Positions 46,355-53,826 of a DNA stretch of 53,826 nucleotides are shown piece by piece. The position numbers and the translations under genes are program-made. Source of the DNA: Salinicola rhizosphaerae (GTDB taxonomy: Bacteria; Pseudomonadota; Gammaproteobacteria; Pseudomonadales; Halomonadaceae). Position 1 is the stretch's first letter. The number at the start of each line of letters is the position of its first letter. The stretch lies in contig NZ_BMZI01000002.1 of NCBI RefSeq assembly GCF_014652715.1, forward strand, positions 192,934-246,759. The letters are read 5' to 3'. The notes beneath the pieces were generated by a model. The model saw nothing but the letters and a program-made list of their open reading frames with translations, made no database searches and was not told where the DNA came from.

Positions 46355-47719
46355 TCACGCCTCCACGATCCGTCTGGCGCTAGCATTGTGGCGCGCGATC
46401 ATTGCATTCAGGTCATGGCCGAGCAGGCGACCGCCTGCGACCCGCGCAATGCCGTTGACGAAGGAGAGATCGACCTGCGGTGGCTGGCAGAACACCAGCG
46501 CAGCCAGCGGGTCGTGCAACGCACCGCCGGCGAGCGCCAGTGAATCCATACGGAAGCCGATGATGTCGGCGGCCTTGCCGACGGCGAGCTGGCCGATATC
46601 GTCGCGCCCGAGCACGGCCGCCCCGCCGCGAGTGGCGAACCACAGCATCTGGCGGGCGTTGAAGTCATCCATTTCACCCTGAAGCCGACCGAGCAGCATC
46701 GCCTGGCGAGTCTCCGCGAGCAGGTGCGAGCCGTCATTCGAGGCACTGCCGTCGACGCCCAAGCCAACGCGCATGCCGGCTCGATGCATCGCCATCACCG
46801 GCGCGATGCCGGAGCCGAGCCGCATGTTCGAACTCGGGCAGTGCGCCGCGCCGCAGCAGTGACCGCCAAGCCGGGTGATCTCCTCACTATGCGGGTGCAC
46901 CATGTGCGCGAACCAGACATCGCGACCGACCCAGCCGACCTGTTCGGCATACTCCACCGGCGTGCAGCCGAACTGCTCACGGCAGTAGGCTTCCTCGTCG
47001 CGGGTCTCGGCCAGATGGGTGTGCAGGTGCACGCCATACTCGCGTGCGAGCGCAGCGCTCTCGCGCATCAGATCGCGCGAGACGGAGAACGGCGAACAGG
47101 GCGCGACGACCACCCGCGTCATCGCCCGCTCGCGCACGTCGTGGTAGCGCTCGATGGCGCGTTGGGTGTCCTCGAGAATCGCCGATTCCGACTCGACCAC
47201 GCTGTCCGGCGGCAGCCCGCCCTGGGACTCGCCCACCGACATCGAACCACGCGAGGCGTGAAAGCGCAGTCCCAGTTCAGAGACGGCGGCGATCTGGTCG
47301 TCGATCCGCGCCCCATTGGGCCAGAGATAGGTGTGATCCGCCGCCGTGGTGCAGCCGGAAAGCAGCAGTTCGGCGGCGGCGATCTGGCTCGCGGCGAACA
47401 TCGCCTCCGGATCGAGCCGCGCCCAGATCGGATAGTGCGTGACCAGCCAGTCGAACAGCTCGGCGTTCTGTCCAGCCGGCAGGTTACGCGTCAGCGTCTG
47501 GTAGAAGTGGTGGTGGGTGTTGACCAGCCCCGGCAAGATGACGTGGCCGCGCGCATCGATGATCCGGTCGACCGGCTTATGCAGCCCGGCGGTTATCTCC
47601 GTCGCCGAACCGATTGCCGCAATTCGATCGTCCTCGATCAACAGGCTGGCATGGCGCAGCTCACGCTGAGCATCGTCGAAGGTCGCGATCAGCTCGGCGT
47701 CGCGGATCAGCGTGATCAT
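46355..47719 (-). CDS. 8-oxoguanine / guanine deaminase (amidohydrolase superfamily)
   Basis: 454 residues with the amidohydrolase signature: metal motif VNTHHHFYQTL (about 67-77), LHTHLAE (about 230-236), the His in WFAHMVH and the catalytic Asp in GVDGSASND (about 327-335). This subgroup (HHH in motif 1, GCTTAADHTYLWP) contains 8-oxoguanine deaminases and related guanine/hydroxyatrazine-type enzymes. It would feed purine rings into the urate pathway. Start ATG at 47719 shares its base with the hiuH stop (TGATG), so translation is coupled. A TTG just upstream is in frame but unnecessary. Confidence 0.85.
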   Translation of the reverse strand: MITLIRDAELIATFDDAQRELRHASLLIEDDRIAAIGSATEITAGLHKPVDRIIDARGHVILPGLVNTHHHFYQTLTRNLPAGQNAELFDWLVTHYPIWARLDPEAMFAASQIAAAELLLSGCTTAADHTYLWPNGARIDDQIAAVSELGLRFHASRGSMSVGESQGGLPPDSVVESESAILEDTQRAIERYHDVRERAMTRVVVAPCSPFSVSRDLMRESAALAREYGVHLHTHLAETRDEEAYCREQFGCTPVEYAEQVGWVGRDVWFAHMVHPHSEEITRLGGHCCGAAHCPSSNMRLGSGIAPVMAMHRAGMRVGLGVDGSASNDGSHLLAETRQAMLLGRLQGEMDDFNARQMLWFATRGGAAVLGRDDIGQLAVGKAADIIGFRMDSLALAGGALHDPLAALVFCQPPQVDLSFVNGIARVAGGRLLGHDLNAMIARHNASARRIVEA

Positions 47720-48078
47720 CAACTTCCCCGGTAAGTCGAGTAACTGAATGGCGAGAGCAATAGCGGCACGTGATAGTGCTCGTCTGGCGAGTCGACGACG
47801 AACTGCAGCGGAATGCGATCGAGGAAATGGCCGCTCGCCGTCGAGGCCTTTTTCAGATAGTCCCCGGCATGAAACAGCAGCTCGTAGACGCCGGCATGAA
47901 AGTCGCTGCCCTCGAGCAGCGGAGCCTCGCAGCGGCCGTCCTCGTTGGTGGTGACATCGGCCAGACGCGATCGTGTGCCGCCCTCGAGGCGATAGAGCTC
48001 GAGTCGCAGGCCGGCCGCGGGGCGGCCCAGCGCCGTGTCCAGCACATGGGTGGTCAGATATCCGGTGGCGTCACTCAT
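47719..48078 (-). CDS. hiuH: 5-hydroxyisourate hydrolase
   Basis: A 119-residue transthyretin-like enzyme that hydrolyses 5-hydroxyisourate (the uricase product) to OHCU. N-terminal TTHVLDTALGRPA (about 8-20), HAGDYLKKAS, and the C-terminal YSTYRGS tetrapeptide (YRGS) with the catalytic His/Arg/Ser set are all visible. Start 48078 after GGGAGAGAACG. Divergent from uraD, which catalyses the next step, with an operator candidate at 48173 between them. Confidence 0.94.
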   Translation of the reverse strand: MSDATGYLTTHVLDTALGRPAAGLRLELYRLEGGTRSRLADVTTNEDGRCEAPLLEGSDFHAGVYELLFHAGDYLKKASTASGHFLDRIPLQFVVDSPDEHYHVPLLLSPFSYSTYRGS

Positions 48079-48172
48079 CGTTCTCTCCCTGATCGCTCGG
48101 CCATGCGCACCGACGATGGACGAAAAAGGTGGATTGCTTCGCCATGATGGCGTTAGCCTCATTCAATTGTTT

Positions 48173-48182
48173 TTGTATACAA
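48173..48182. promoter_or_regulatory. TTGTATACAA operator candidate between hiuH and uraD
   Basis: A perfect palindrome within TTTTTGTATACAAAGG, 18 bp before the uraD start and 95 bp from hiuH, so binding could control both. Identical to the site at 2480. Confidence 0.62.
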
Positions 48183-48200
48183 AGGTCAACCGGAGTTGCC

Positions 48201-48743
48201 ATGTCCTCCACCCTGCTTTCACCGCGCCCCAGCCAGCTCGACCGAGAGGCGTTCGTCGCCGCCTATGGAGAGATCTACGAACATTCGGCCTGGGTCGCCG
48301 AGCAGTGCTGGGAGCGAGGGCTCGATACCGACCATGACACGCCGGCCGGCCTTGCCGCCGCGATGCGTGAGCGGGTCGATGCTGCCAGTGCCGACACGCA
48401 GCTCACGCTGATTCGCGCGCACCCGGACCTCGCCGGCAAGGCGGCCGTCGCCGACGACCTGACCGCAGACTCGCGCAGTGAACAGGCCGGCGCCGGACTC
48501 GACCAGTGCACGGCGGCGGAGTTCGCCCGCTTCGAGCGGCTCAACGCCGAATACCGCGAGCGTTTCGGCTTCCCGTTCGTGATCGCCGTGCGCGGCCTCG
48601 ATCGTCACGATATTCTCACCGCCTTCGAGACCCGGCTCGACCACACACCGGAAGACGAGCGACGTACCGCCATCGAACAGATCCATCGCATCGCCCGGCT
48701 TAGACTCGAGCAGCGCGAGCGCGCCGACGATCCCCACCCTTAG
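48201..48743 (+). CDS. uraD: OHCU decarboxylase
   Basis: A 180-residue enzyme that decarboxylates OHCU to (S)-allantoin. Family landmarks: FVAAYGEIYEHSAWVAEQ (about 18-35), LTLIRAHPDLAGKA with the catalytic His (about 72-85) and FGFPFVIAVRG (about 128-138). Start 48201 with CCGGAGTTGCC; the open frame upstream lies in the operator region. The product passes to the racemase and PuuE. Confidence 0.93.
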   Translation: MSSTLLSPRPSQLDREAFVAAYGEIYEHSAWVAEQCWERGLDTDHDTPAGLAAAMRERVDAASADTQLTLIRAHPDLAGKAAVADDLTADSRSEQAGAGLDQCTAAEFARFERLNAEYRERFGFPFVIAVRGLDRHDILTAFETRLDHTPEDERRTAIEQIHRIARLRLEQRERADDPHP

Positions 48744-48799
48744 GCGCGCAGACATGGCGCGCCCAACTCGTTATCCTGACCGGCATCGAAGACGGCACA

Positions 48800-49771
48800 A
48801 TGCCGACCGAGCACGGACAGCCAGGTAGCGGGGAGCGACAGGTGGCGGAGAACAAGCGACGAGTGTCGGCGGATACGAAAGGACGGACCTCTGCGGACAC
48901 CAGGAAACGGGCCTCGGCGGACACGAAAGGACGGGCTTCGGCGGACACAAAAAGACGCGCGGTGGGCAGACCGGCCGGCAACGCCAAGAGCAGCGGCGGC
49001 CACAGTCAATCTCTGGTGCGCGGGCTGACGATTCTCGAAGTGCTGGCCGCGGCGCCGGAAGGCATGGCGCTTTCCGATATCGCCGAAGCGCTCGACCTTG
49101 CGCCCTCGACCACACATCGGCTGCTGCAGGCGCTGCATCAGCAGGGCTTCCTCATTCAAGACCTGGAATCCGGGTTGTGGAAGATCGACGTCAAGACTTT
49201 CCGCATCGGGCAGAGCTTTCTCGAGGCGCGAGATTTCGTCGCCACCGCGCGCCCCTATCTGCGACGGCTGGCGGCGACCACCGGCGAGACCGCCAATCTC
49301 GGCATTCGTGACGACGGCATGGTGGTCTATCTCGCCCAGAGCGAATCCAAGCAGATGATGCGCATGATCACGCGGCTCGGCTCCCGCGCGCCGCTGCATG
49401 CCGCCGGTATCGGCAAGGCGCTGCTGGCGTGGATGCCGCCAGCCGAGTTCGAGGCGATCATGTGTCATCGCGAACTCGAAGGGGAAACGCCCAACACCCT
49501 GACCGATATTCCCACCCTCAAGCGTCAGCTGGAGGAAGTGCGGCGGCAGGGCTATTCGGTCGACCGCGAGGAGCATGCCATCGGGCTCAACTGCGTCGCC
49601 GCCACGCTGCACGACGAGAGTGGCCTGCCACTGGCGGCGATCTCCGTCTCCGGCCCGGTCGCGCGTATCGACGACTCTCGCTTGCCGGAGCTGGCGCGGC
49701 TCGTCGCCGAAACCGCCGCCGAGATCACCGCCCGTATCGGCGGCAAGCTGCCGACCGATCTGCCGGCGTAG
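48800..49771 (+). CDS. IclR-family transcriptional regulator with repeated N-terminal tail
   Basis: 323 residues. The winged helix is at about 72-135 (SLVRGLTILEVLAAAPEGM; LDLAPSTTHRLLQALHQQ) and the IclR effector domain at about 140-315 (RLGSRAPLHAAGIGKALLAW; EEHAIGLNCVAATLHDESG). IclR proteins such as AllR often govern allantoin genes. The first 60 residues are an unusual basic tail with four 8-residue repeats (SADTKGRA), coded by a 24-bp DNA repeat at 48863-48958. The true start could lie after the repeat, but no better RBS was seen. Confidence 0.87.
   Translation: MPTEHGQPGSGERQVAENKRRVSADTKGRTSADTRKRASADTKGRASADTKRRAVGRPAGNAKSSGGHSQSLVRGLTILEVLAAAPEGMALSDIAEALDLAPSTTHRLLQALHQQGFLIQDLESGLWKIDVKTFRIGQSFLEARDFVATARPYLRRLAATTGETANLGIRDDGMVVYLAQSESKQMMRMITRLGSRAPLHAAGIGKALLAWMPPAEFEAIMCHRELEGETPNTLTDIPTLKRQLEEVRRQGYSVDREEHAIGLNCVAATLHDESGLPLAAISVSGPVARIDDSRLPELARLVAETAAEITARIGGKLPTDLPA
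48863..48958 (+). repeat. In-frame 24-bp tandem repeat in the IclR gene
   Basis: Four units of 24 bp encoding SADTKGRT, SADTRKRA, SADTKGRA and SADTKRRA. The regular length keeps the frame, so copy number may vary between strains. The tail is basic and could add nonspecific DNA binding. Confidence 0.75.
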
Positions 49772-49781
49772 GCGTAGCCCT

Positions 49782-50636
49782 TTACGTATTGAGGATCACG
49801 CCTCCGTTGAGATGAATCGTCTGGCCCGTCATGTAAGAAGACTCCTGGCTGGCCAGATAGACATAGGCCGGCCCCATCTCGCTCGGCTGGCCAGCACGCT
49901 GCATTGGCACCTGCCCCCCGAAACCTTCGACCTTCTCGTCATCCATGCTGGCCGGAATCAGCGGCGTCCACACCGGCCCCGGCGCTACCGCGTTGACGCG
50001 AATCTCTCGCTCCACCAGCGACTGCGCCAACGAGCGCACGAAGCCCTGGATCGCGCCCTTGGTCGATGAGTAGTCGATCAGTGTCTTGTTGCCCTTGAAA
50101 GCATTGACCGACGAGGTGGCGATGATGGTGTCCCCGGCACCGAGATGAGGTACCACTTCGCGAACCAGATAAAAGTGGCTGAAAATGTTGGTCGCGAAAG
50201 TGCGCTGAAGCTGCTCATCGGTAATCTCGGTGACATCGTTCCAGTCGTGCTGCTCGGCAGCGTTGTTGACCAGAATGTTCAGCCCGCCGAGTTCGCGACG
50301 CGTGCGCTCGACTGCCTCTCGACAAAAGGCTGAGTCGGCCACGTCGCCCTGAATCGGCAGGCAGCGACGCCCTTCAGCCTCGACCAGCGCTTTCGTATCC
50401 TCGGCATCGCGCTGCTCATCGAGGTAAACGATGGCGCAGTCGGCGCCCTCGCGGGCGAAGTGCAGGGCCACCGCGCGGCCGATGCCGCTATCGCCACCAG
50501 TGATCAGTGCAACCTTGTCCTGAAGCTTGCCGCTGCCCTGATAGTCGGCGCGAATGAATTCCGGCTCGGGCTGCATGCGGTGCTCGTCACCAGGCTGATG
50601 GTTCTGGTGCTGCGGCGGAAAATGCGATTGTGACAT
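49782..50636 (-). CDS. SDR-family oxidoreductase (YghA/YhdF-like)
   Basis: A 284-residue NAD(P)-dependent short-chain dehydrogenase. The N-terminal tail is rich in His/Gln/Pro, followed by DKVALITGGDSGIGRAVAL (about 42-60), the NNAAEQ motif (about 124), and the catalytic Tyr in DYSSTKGAIQGFVRS (about 188-202). The C-terminus GQTIHLNGGVILNT is typical of the stress-associated subgroup. Start 50636 after CAGGAGGGAGTCGGA. Its substrate is unknown, and it shows no clear link to purine use. Confidence 0.9.
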   Translation of the reverse strand: MSQSHFPPQHQNHQPGDEHRMQPEPEFIRADYQGSGKLQDKVALITGGDSGIGRAVALHFAREGADCAIVYLDEQRDAEDTKALVEAEGRRCLPIQGDVADSAFCREAVERTRRELGGLNILVNNAAEQHDWNDVTEITDEQLQRTFATNIFSHFYLVREVVPHLGAGDTIIATSSVNAFKGNKTLIDYSSTKGAIQGFVRSLAQSLVEREIRVNAVAPGPVWTPLIPASMDDEKVEGFGGQVPMQRAGQPSEMGPAYVYLASQESSYMTGQTIHLNGGVILNT

Positions 50637-51018
50637 TCCGACTCCCTCCTGAATGACATCGACGAATGGCTGTCTGTCGACAGCGAGCTGCCTGACAGAA
50701 ACTGACGCAAGAAACACTTCATGGCCGAAGCGTTCTCATGAGCATAGAAAGTGTTTCGCCGTTCAGGCAAACCCAGGTTTAAAAAATTAACTTATGTTAA
50801 CAACGGGCTTGCCGTCGCTGCCGACTTGGCACCTCCTCTTCGTGGCTTAGAGCGTGAAGCGAATCGCCAGCGACGCTACACTGTCGCCCGGCCGGACCGG
50901 ACGCGACGGGTCAAGGGCGACTAGGCCGCGCACCTGGTGCCCATGGCCCAGTCGCCCATGCCCCGGTCACCCTTCGGCCCAGATGCCTTCCGTCACCGCC
51001 GCCAACGAGGACCTGCCC
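50637..51018. other. Intergenic region between the SDR gene and pyrB
   Basis: About 380 bp. The SDR promoter side is AT-rich (AAAAAATTAACTTATGTTAAC near 50780). The open frame upstream of pyrB (50854-51018) has no RBS. No RNA gene or terminator was identified. Confidence 0.4.
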
Positions 51019-52062
51019 ATGCCTTCGCACCTGCTCACCGTCGATTCGCTCTCCCGCGACGGCGTCGACCATCTGATCCGCATCGCCGAGCGCATGGAAC
51101 CGATCGCCCAGCGGCGCAAGGTGACTCGCGTGCTCGAGGGCGCGGTGCTCGGCAATCTTTTCTTCGAGGCCAGTACGCGGACCCGCATCAGCTTCAATGC
51201 CGCCTTCTGCCGGCTCGGCGGCAGCGTCTGCGACACCACCGGCTTCACCTTCTCGTCGATGGCCAAAGGCGAGTCGCTTTACGATACCAGCCGCGTGATG
51301 GGCGGCTATGTCGATGCCATCGTCATGCGCCACCCGGAGCAGGGCTCGGTGGCGGAGTTCGCCGAAGCGACGCAGGTGCCGGTGATCAACGGCGGCGACG
51401 GCCCGGGCGAGCATCCCAGTCAGGCGCTGCTCGACATCTACACCATCACCAAGGAGTTCGCTCGGCTCGGCAAGCCGCTGGCTGGCGCGCACCTGTTGCT
51501 GACCGGCGACCTTCGTCACGGCCGCACGGTGCACTCGCTGATCAAGCTGCTCTCGCTCTACGATCCGCTGCGTATCACGCTGGTCTCCCCGCCGGGGCTG
51601 GAGATGCCGCAGCACCTGGTCGATCTGGTCGCCTCGCGGGGGCATCGTGTCGACACGCGCGCGAACCTGGCCGAGAACTTCGACGATGTCGACGTGATCT
51701 ACGCCACGCGCATCCAGCGCGAGCGCTTCACTGCCGAAATGTCGGAGAACTTCACCGAACTCACCTCGGACTTCGTCGTCGACAAAGGCTTCCTCGACCG
51801 CCGCTGTGCGCCGACTACCGTGGTGATGCACCCGCTACCCCGCGACAGCCGCGCCGGCGCCAACGACCTCTCCACCGATCTCAACGGCGATCCGCGCCTG
51901 GCGATATTCCGCCAGACCGACAACGGCATTCCCATGCGCATGGCGATCTTCGCCCACCTGCTGCAGGTGGAAGCGTTGATCGAGAAGGATCTGCGCGACG
52001 TGCGCTGGTTCGTGCCGGCGAGCTTCGGCGTGGACGACCGAGAGCTGAAGGTGGAGAACTGA
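51019..52062 (+). CDS. pyrB: Aspartate carbamoyltransferase catalytic subunit
   Basis: A 347-residue enzyme joining carbamoyl phosphate and aspartate in pyrimidine synthesis. The carbamoyl-phosphate motif FFEASTRTRISF (about 51-62), DAIVMRHPEQGS (about 104-115), and GDLRHGRTVHSL (about 165-176) are visible. Start 51019 with AACGAGGACC; the preceding 55 codons of open frame are not used. It is longer than E. coli PyrB by about 35 residues. Neither pyrI nor a pyrC-like partner lies in the window. Confidence 0.93.
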   Translation: MPSHLLTVDSLSRDGVDHLIRIAERMEPIAQRRKVTRVLEGAVLGNLFFEASTRTRISFNAAFCRLGGSVCDTTGFTFSSMAKGESLYDTSRVMGGYVDAIVMRHPEQGSVAEFAEATQVPVINGGDGPGEHPSQALLDIYTITKEFARLGKPLAGAHLLLTGDLRHGRTVHSLIKLLSLYDPLRITLVSPPGLEMPQHLVDLVASRGHRVDTRANLAENFDDVDVIYATRIQRERFTAEMSENFTELTSDFVVDKGFLDRRCAPTTVVMHPLPRDSRAGANDLSTDLNGDPRLAIFRQTDNGIPMRMAIFAHLLQVEALIEKDLRDVRWFVPASFGVDDRELKVEN

Positions 52063-52089
52063 GTGCGAGCCGCTGCGGGGTTTCAAAAC

Positions 52090-52690
52090 ATTCGTGAGCA
52101 GAGCTAGCTCCTACGGCAGACAAGCCCGCCGGGAGTGAAGAAAGGCGTGGAAGAACATTAGTTGATCTTCGTGAGCAGAGCTCACTCCTACGGCAGACAA
52201 GCCCAACAGGAGTGGAGAAAGACGCGAAAAAACGTTATCCGCGCCCAATTCGAATAACTCACCCGTTGGAGCGAGCTTGCTCGCGAATGATGCCGCGGAC
52301 TCGGCGACGCTGATCTTCGTGAGCAGAGCTCACTCCTACGGCAGACAAGCCCAACAGAAGTGGAGAAAGGCGTGGAATAACATAAGTGCCGACGCCCAAT
52401 CCGAATGACTCACCTGCGAAGAAAAAGGCCATTGAGACAACCCGTAACGCCGTCAATACGCCCCCGTTGGAGCGAGCTTGCTCGCGAATGATGCCGCGGG
52501 CTCGGCGACGTTGATCTTCGTGAGCAGAGCTCACTTCTACGGCAGACAAGCCCGTCGGGAGTGGAGAGAGACGCGAAAAAACGTTATCCGCGCCCAATTT
52601 GAATAACTCACCCGTTGGAGCGAGCTTGCTCGCGAATGATGCCGCGGACTCGGCGACGCTGATCTTCGTGAGCAGAGCTCACTCCTACCG
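52090..52690. repeat. Cluster of REP-like intergenic repeats
   Basis: Three copies of GTTGGAGCGAGCTTGCTCGC followed by GAATGATGCCGCGG (starting 52265, 52466, 52614) alternate with four or five copies of TCGTGAGCAGAGCTCACTCC and ACGGCAGACAAGCCC. Each contains an internal palindrome (GCGAGCTTGCTCGC; GAGCAGAGCTCACTC). Such elements fill the 690 bp between pyrB and ruvX, where no gene is found. Confidence 0.75.
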
Positions 52691-52750
52691 AGCAAGCGGC
52701 AGTTGGAGCGAGTATCGCGAGCGAAAGAAAGAAGAACGCGTCGCGGCTGA

Positions 52751-53197
52751 CTACCGCGCGAACCAGTTCTCCAGAATCAGCTGTGCGGCGATGCCGTCGA
52801 CCCCGCGATCCCGGTAGTTGCCCCTGTGGCGTTGGGCCTGGGCGATAGTCTTGGCGGCGCGGGTGGTGCCGCGCTCGTCGAACATCTCGACCGGTTTGCC
52901 GAAGCGCCCGTGCAGGCGGTTACCGAACTTGCGAGCGCGCGTGCTCATATCCGACTCGCTGCCGTCGTCGTGGATCGGCAGGCCGACGACGAGCAGATCC
53001 GGTCGCCACTCGTTCAACAGCCGCTCGATGACGTTCCAGTCCGGTATGCCGTCTCGCGCCGTCAGCGGCTCGAGGCTGCTGGCCGAGCCAAGCATCTCGT
53101 TGCCGACCGCGACCCCGATGCGCCGTGTACCGTAGTCGAACGCCATGATCAGGCGCTGACCGATCTCGGCGTCCGCCTTGCCACCTAGCGTGGCCAT
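52751..53197 (-). CDS. ruvX: RuvX/YqgF, Holliday-junction-type nuclease family
   Basis: A 148-residue RNase H-fold protein. Metal-binding motif MAFDYGTRRIGVAVG (about 18-32), VVGLPIHDDGSES (about 70-82), and the C-terminal DRGVDGIAAQLILENW (about 130-145) with the catalytic Asp are kept. Family members process pre-16S rRNA and may cut junction DNA. The start shares a base with the yqgE stop, the usual yqgE-ruvX pairing. Confidence 0.93.
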   Translation of the reverse strand: MATLGGKADAEIGQRLIMAFDYGTRRIGVAVGNEMLGSASSLEPLTARDGIPDWNVIERLLNEWRPDLLVVGLPIHDDGSESDMSTRARKFGNRLHGRFGKPVEMFDERGTTRAAKTIAQAQRHRGNYRDRGVDGIAAQLILENWFAR

Positions 53198-53790
53198 CAG
53201 GCGTGCCCGGCGTCGCGGGTCATCAGATTGAGATCGACACCGAGAATGCCGGCCGCCGCGGAGAGCCGCTGTTCCGAAGGGCGGTCGAAGAGGATCGCGG
53301 CATCGCCCTCGACGGTCAGCCAGCTATTCTGCTTGAGTTCGTCCTCGAGCTGGCCGGACTTCCAGCCCGCACAGCCGAGCATCACCAGGTAGTGCCCCGG
53401 TCCGCGACGCTGGGCGATCGCCTGCAGAATATCCATCGAAGTGGTCAGCGCCAGCCCTTCGGCAATCTGAATGCTCGAGTCCCAGTCGCTGGCGTTACCG
53501 CGGTGCAGAATGAAACCTCGATCGCGATAGGTCGGGCCGCCGTCATAGACCAGCACTTCATTGTGAGGGCCGGGTTCGGACTCGATATCGAGCTGTTCGA
53601 ACAGGCCATCCAGCGTCATCTCGGAGGGGCGATTGACGATCACGCCGAGCGTGCCGTCGTCATCGTGGTCGCAGAGATAGGTCAGCGTTCCCGCGAAGTT
53701 GGGGTCTTCCAGGTGCGGCAGCGCCAGCAGGAAATAGTCCTTGAGGCTCTGCATGGGAGCATTGACGGGAATTTGACGAGTCGTGGACAT
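53197..53790 (-). CDS. yqgE: YqgE/AlgH family protein
   Basis: A 197-residue cytosolic protein of the UPF0301/AlgH family. LKDYFLLALPHLEDPNF (about 16-32), GTLGVIVNRPSEMTL, GGPTYRDRGFILH (about 84-96) and the Cys-containing MLGCAGWKSGQLEDEL (about 137-152) are typical. Function is poorly known; AlgH affects alginate regulation in Pseudomonas. Coupled to ruvX. The start at 53790 is followed upstream by GGAGCTC as RBS. Confidence 0.93.
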   Translation of the reverse strand: MSTTRQIPVNAPMQSLKDYFLLALPHLEDPNFAGTLTYLCDHDDDGTLGVIVNRPSEMTLDGLFEQLDIESEPGPHNEVLVYDGGPTYRDRGFILHRGNASDWDSSIQIAEGLALTTSMDILQAIAQRRGPGHYLVMLGCAGWKSGQLEDELKQNSWLTVEGDAAILFDRPSEQRLSAAAGILGVDLNLMTRDAGHA

Positions 53791-53826
53791 AGAGCTCCAT
53801 AGGACATCGCGTCCGGCTCGGCATCG

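Noticed and set aside
52090-52690. Insertion-sequence remnant between pyrB and ruvX
   Set aside because: The repeats are short palindromic units without transposase coding or terminal inverted repeats, so they fit REP-like elements better.

Overview
The window is GC-rich gammaproteobacterial chromosome, most likely from the Halomonadaceae (Halomonas/Salinicola-like; inferred from gene content and base composition, no marker RNA is present). It is interrupted by one long AT-rich integrative element. The flanking chromosome (1-3360 and 37966-53826) carries a purine-ring catabolism cluster and then housekeeping genes. The cluster holds a sodium:solute symporter, ureidoglycolate lyase (allA), an NCS1 allantoin-type permease, ureidoglycine aminohydrolase (allE), an RpiR regulator with a polar amino-acid-type ABC transporter, PuuE allantoinase, a hydantoin/allantoin racemase, a GntR regulator, an 8-oxoguanine/guanine deaminase, HIU hydrolase, OHCU decarboxylase and an IclR regulator. 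An SDR, pyrB, ruvX and yqgE follow. A palindrome close to TTGTATACAA recurs in front of the purine genes and is probably the operator of a local regulator, with the GntR protein the best candidate.

The AT-rich element (about 34.6 kb, 3361-37965) sits inside the NCS1 permease gene. A 4-bp ATGA is shared by both ends. Joining base 3360 to base 37966 restores an uninterrupted permease frame of 475 codons, so the boundaries can be set almost to the base. A large serine recombinase gene lies about 50 bp inside the right end, as expected for its own attachment site. A third att-like sequence at about 6001 divides the element into a 2.6-kb left segment, with a cytosine-5 methyltransferase and an HNH endonuclease (a restriction-modification pair) and no recombinase, and a 32-kb main element. 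This looks like tandem accretion of a cis-mobilizable module.

From left to right the main element contains: a lipoprotein; an IncQ-like replicon (iterons, RepC-like initiator, RepA-like hexameric helicase) whose leader is crossed by a candidate antisense RNA; two secreted proteins; a long leftward series of small membrane and secreted proteins with start/stop overlaps; a mobilization module (MobC, MOBP-type relaxase with two further genes nested in its 3' half, oriT with an IncP-like nic region); a rightward module with a DotA/TraY-like polytopic protein and a PilV-like prepilin; several unrecognised cytosolic proteins; a ribbon-helix-helix protein and a paralogous membrane-protein operon; and a right-end cargo of an LRAT-domain protein, a GIY-YIG nuclease, a second copy of the lipoprotein family, an MvaT-type H-NS-like silencer and the recombinase.

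My reading is an integrative mobilizable element that replicates after excision and has its own relaxase and oriT. It lacks a complete type IV secretion system but carries a few I-type (IncI/Dot-Icm-like) conjugation components. These could modify or exploit the transfer apparatus of a helper element. The element shows repeated extended -10 promoters (TATGATATAAT) and a stereotyped leader with AACAAAAAGGAGAA before its start codons, which suggests a long co-evolved unit and not a recent patchwork. Many of its proteins match no family I know, and they are described as such.
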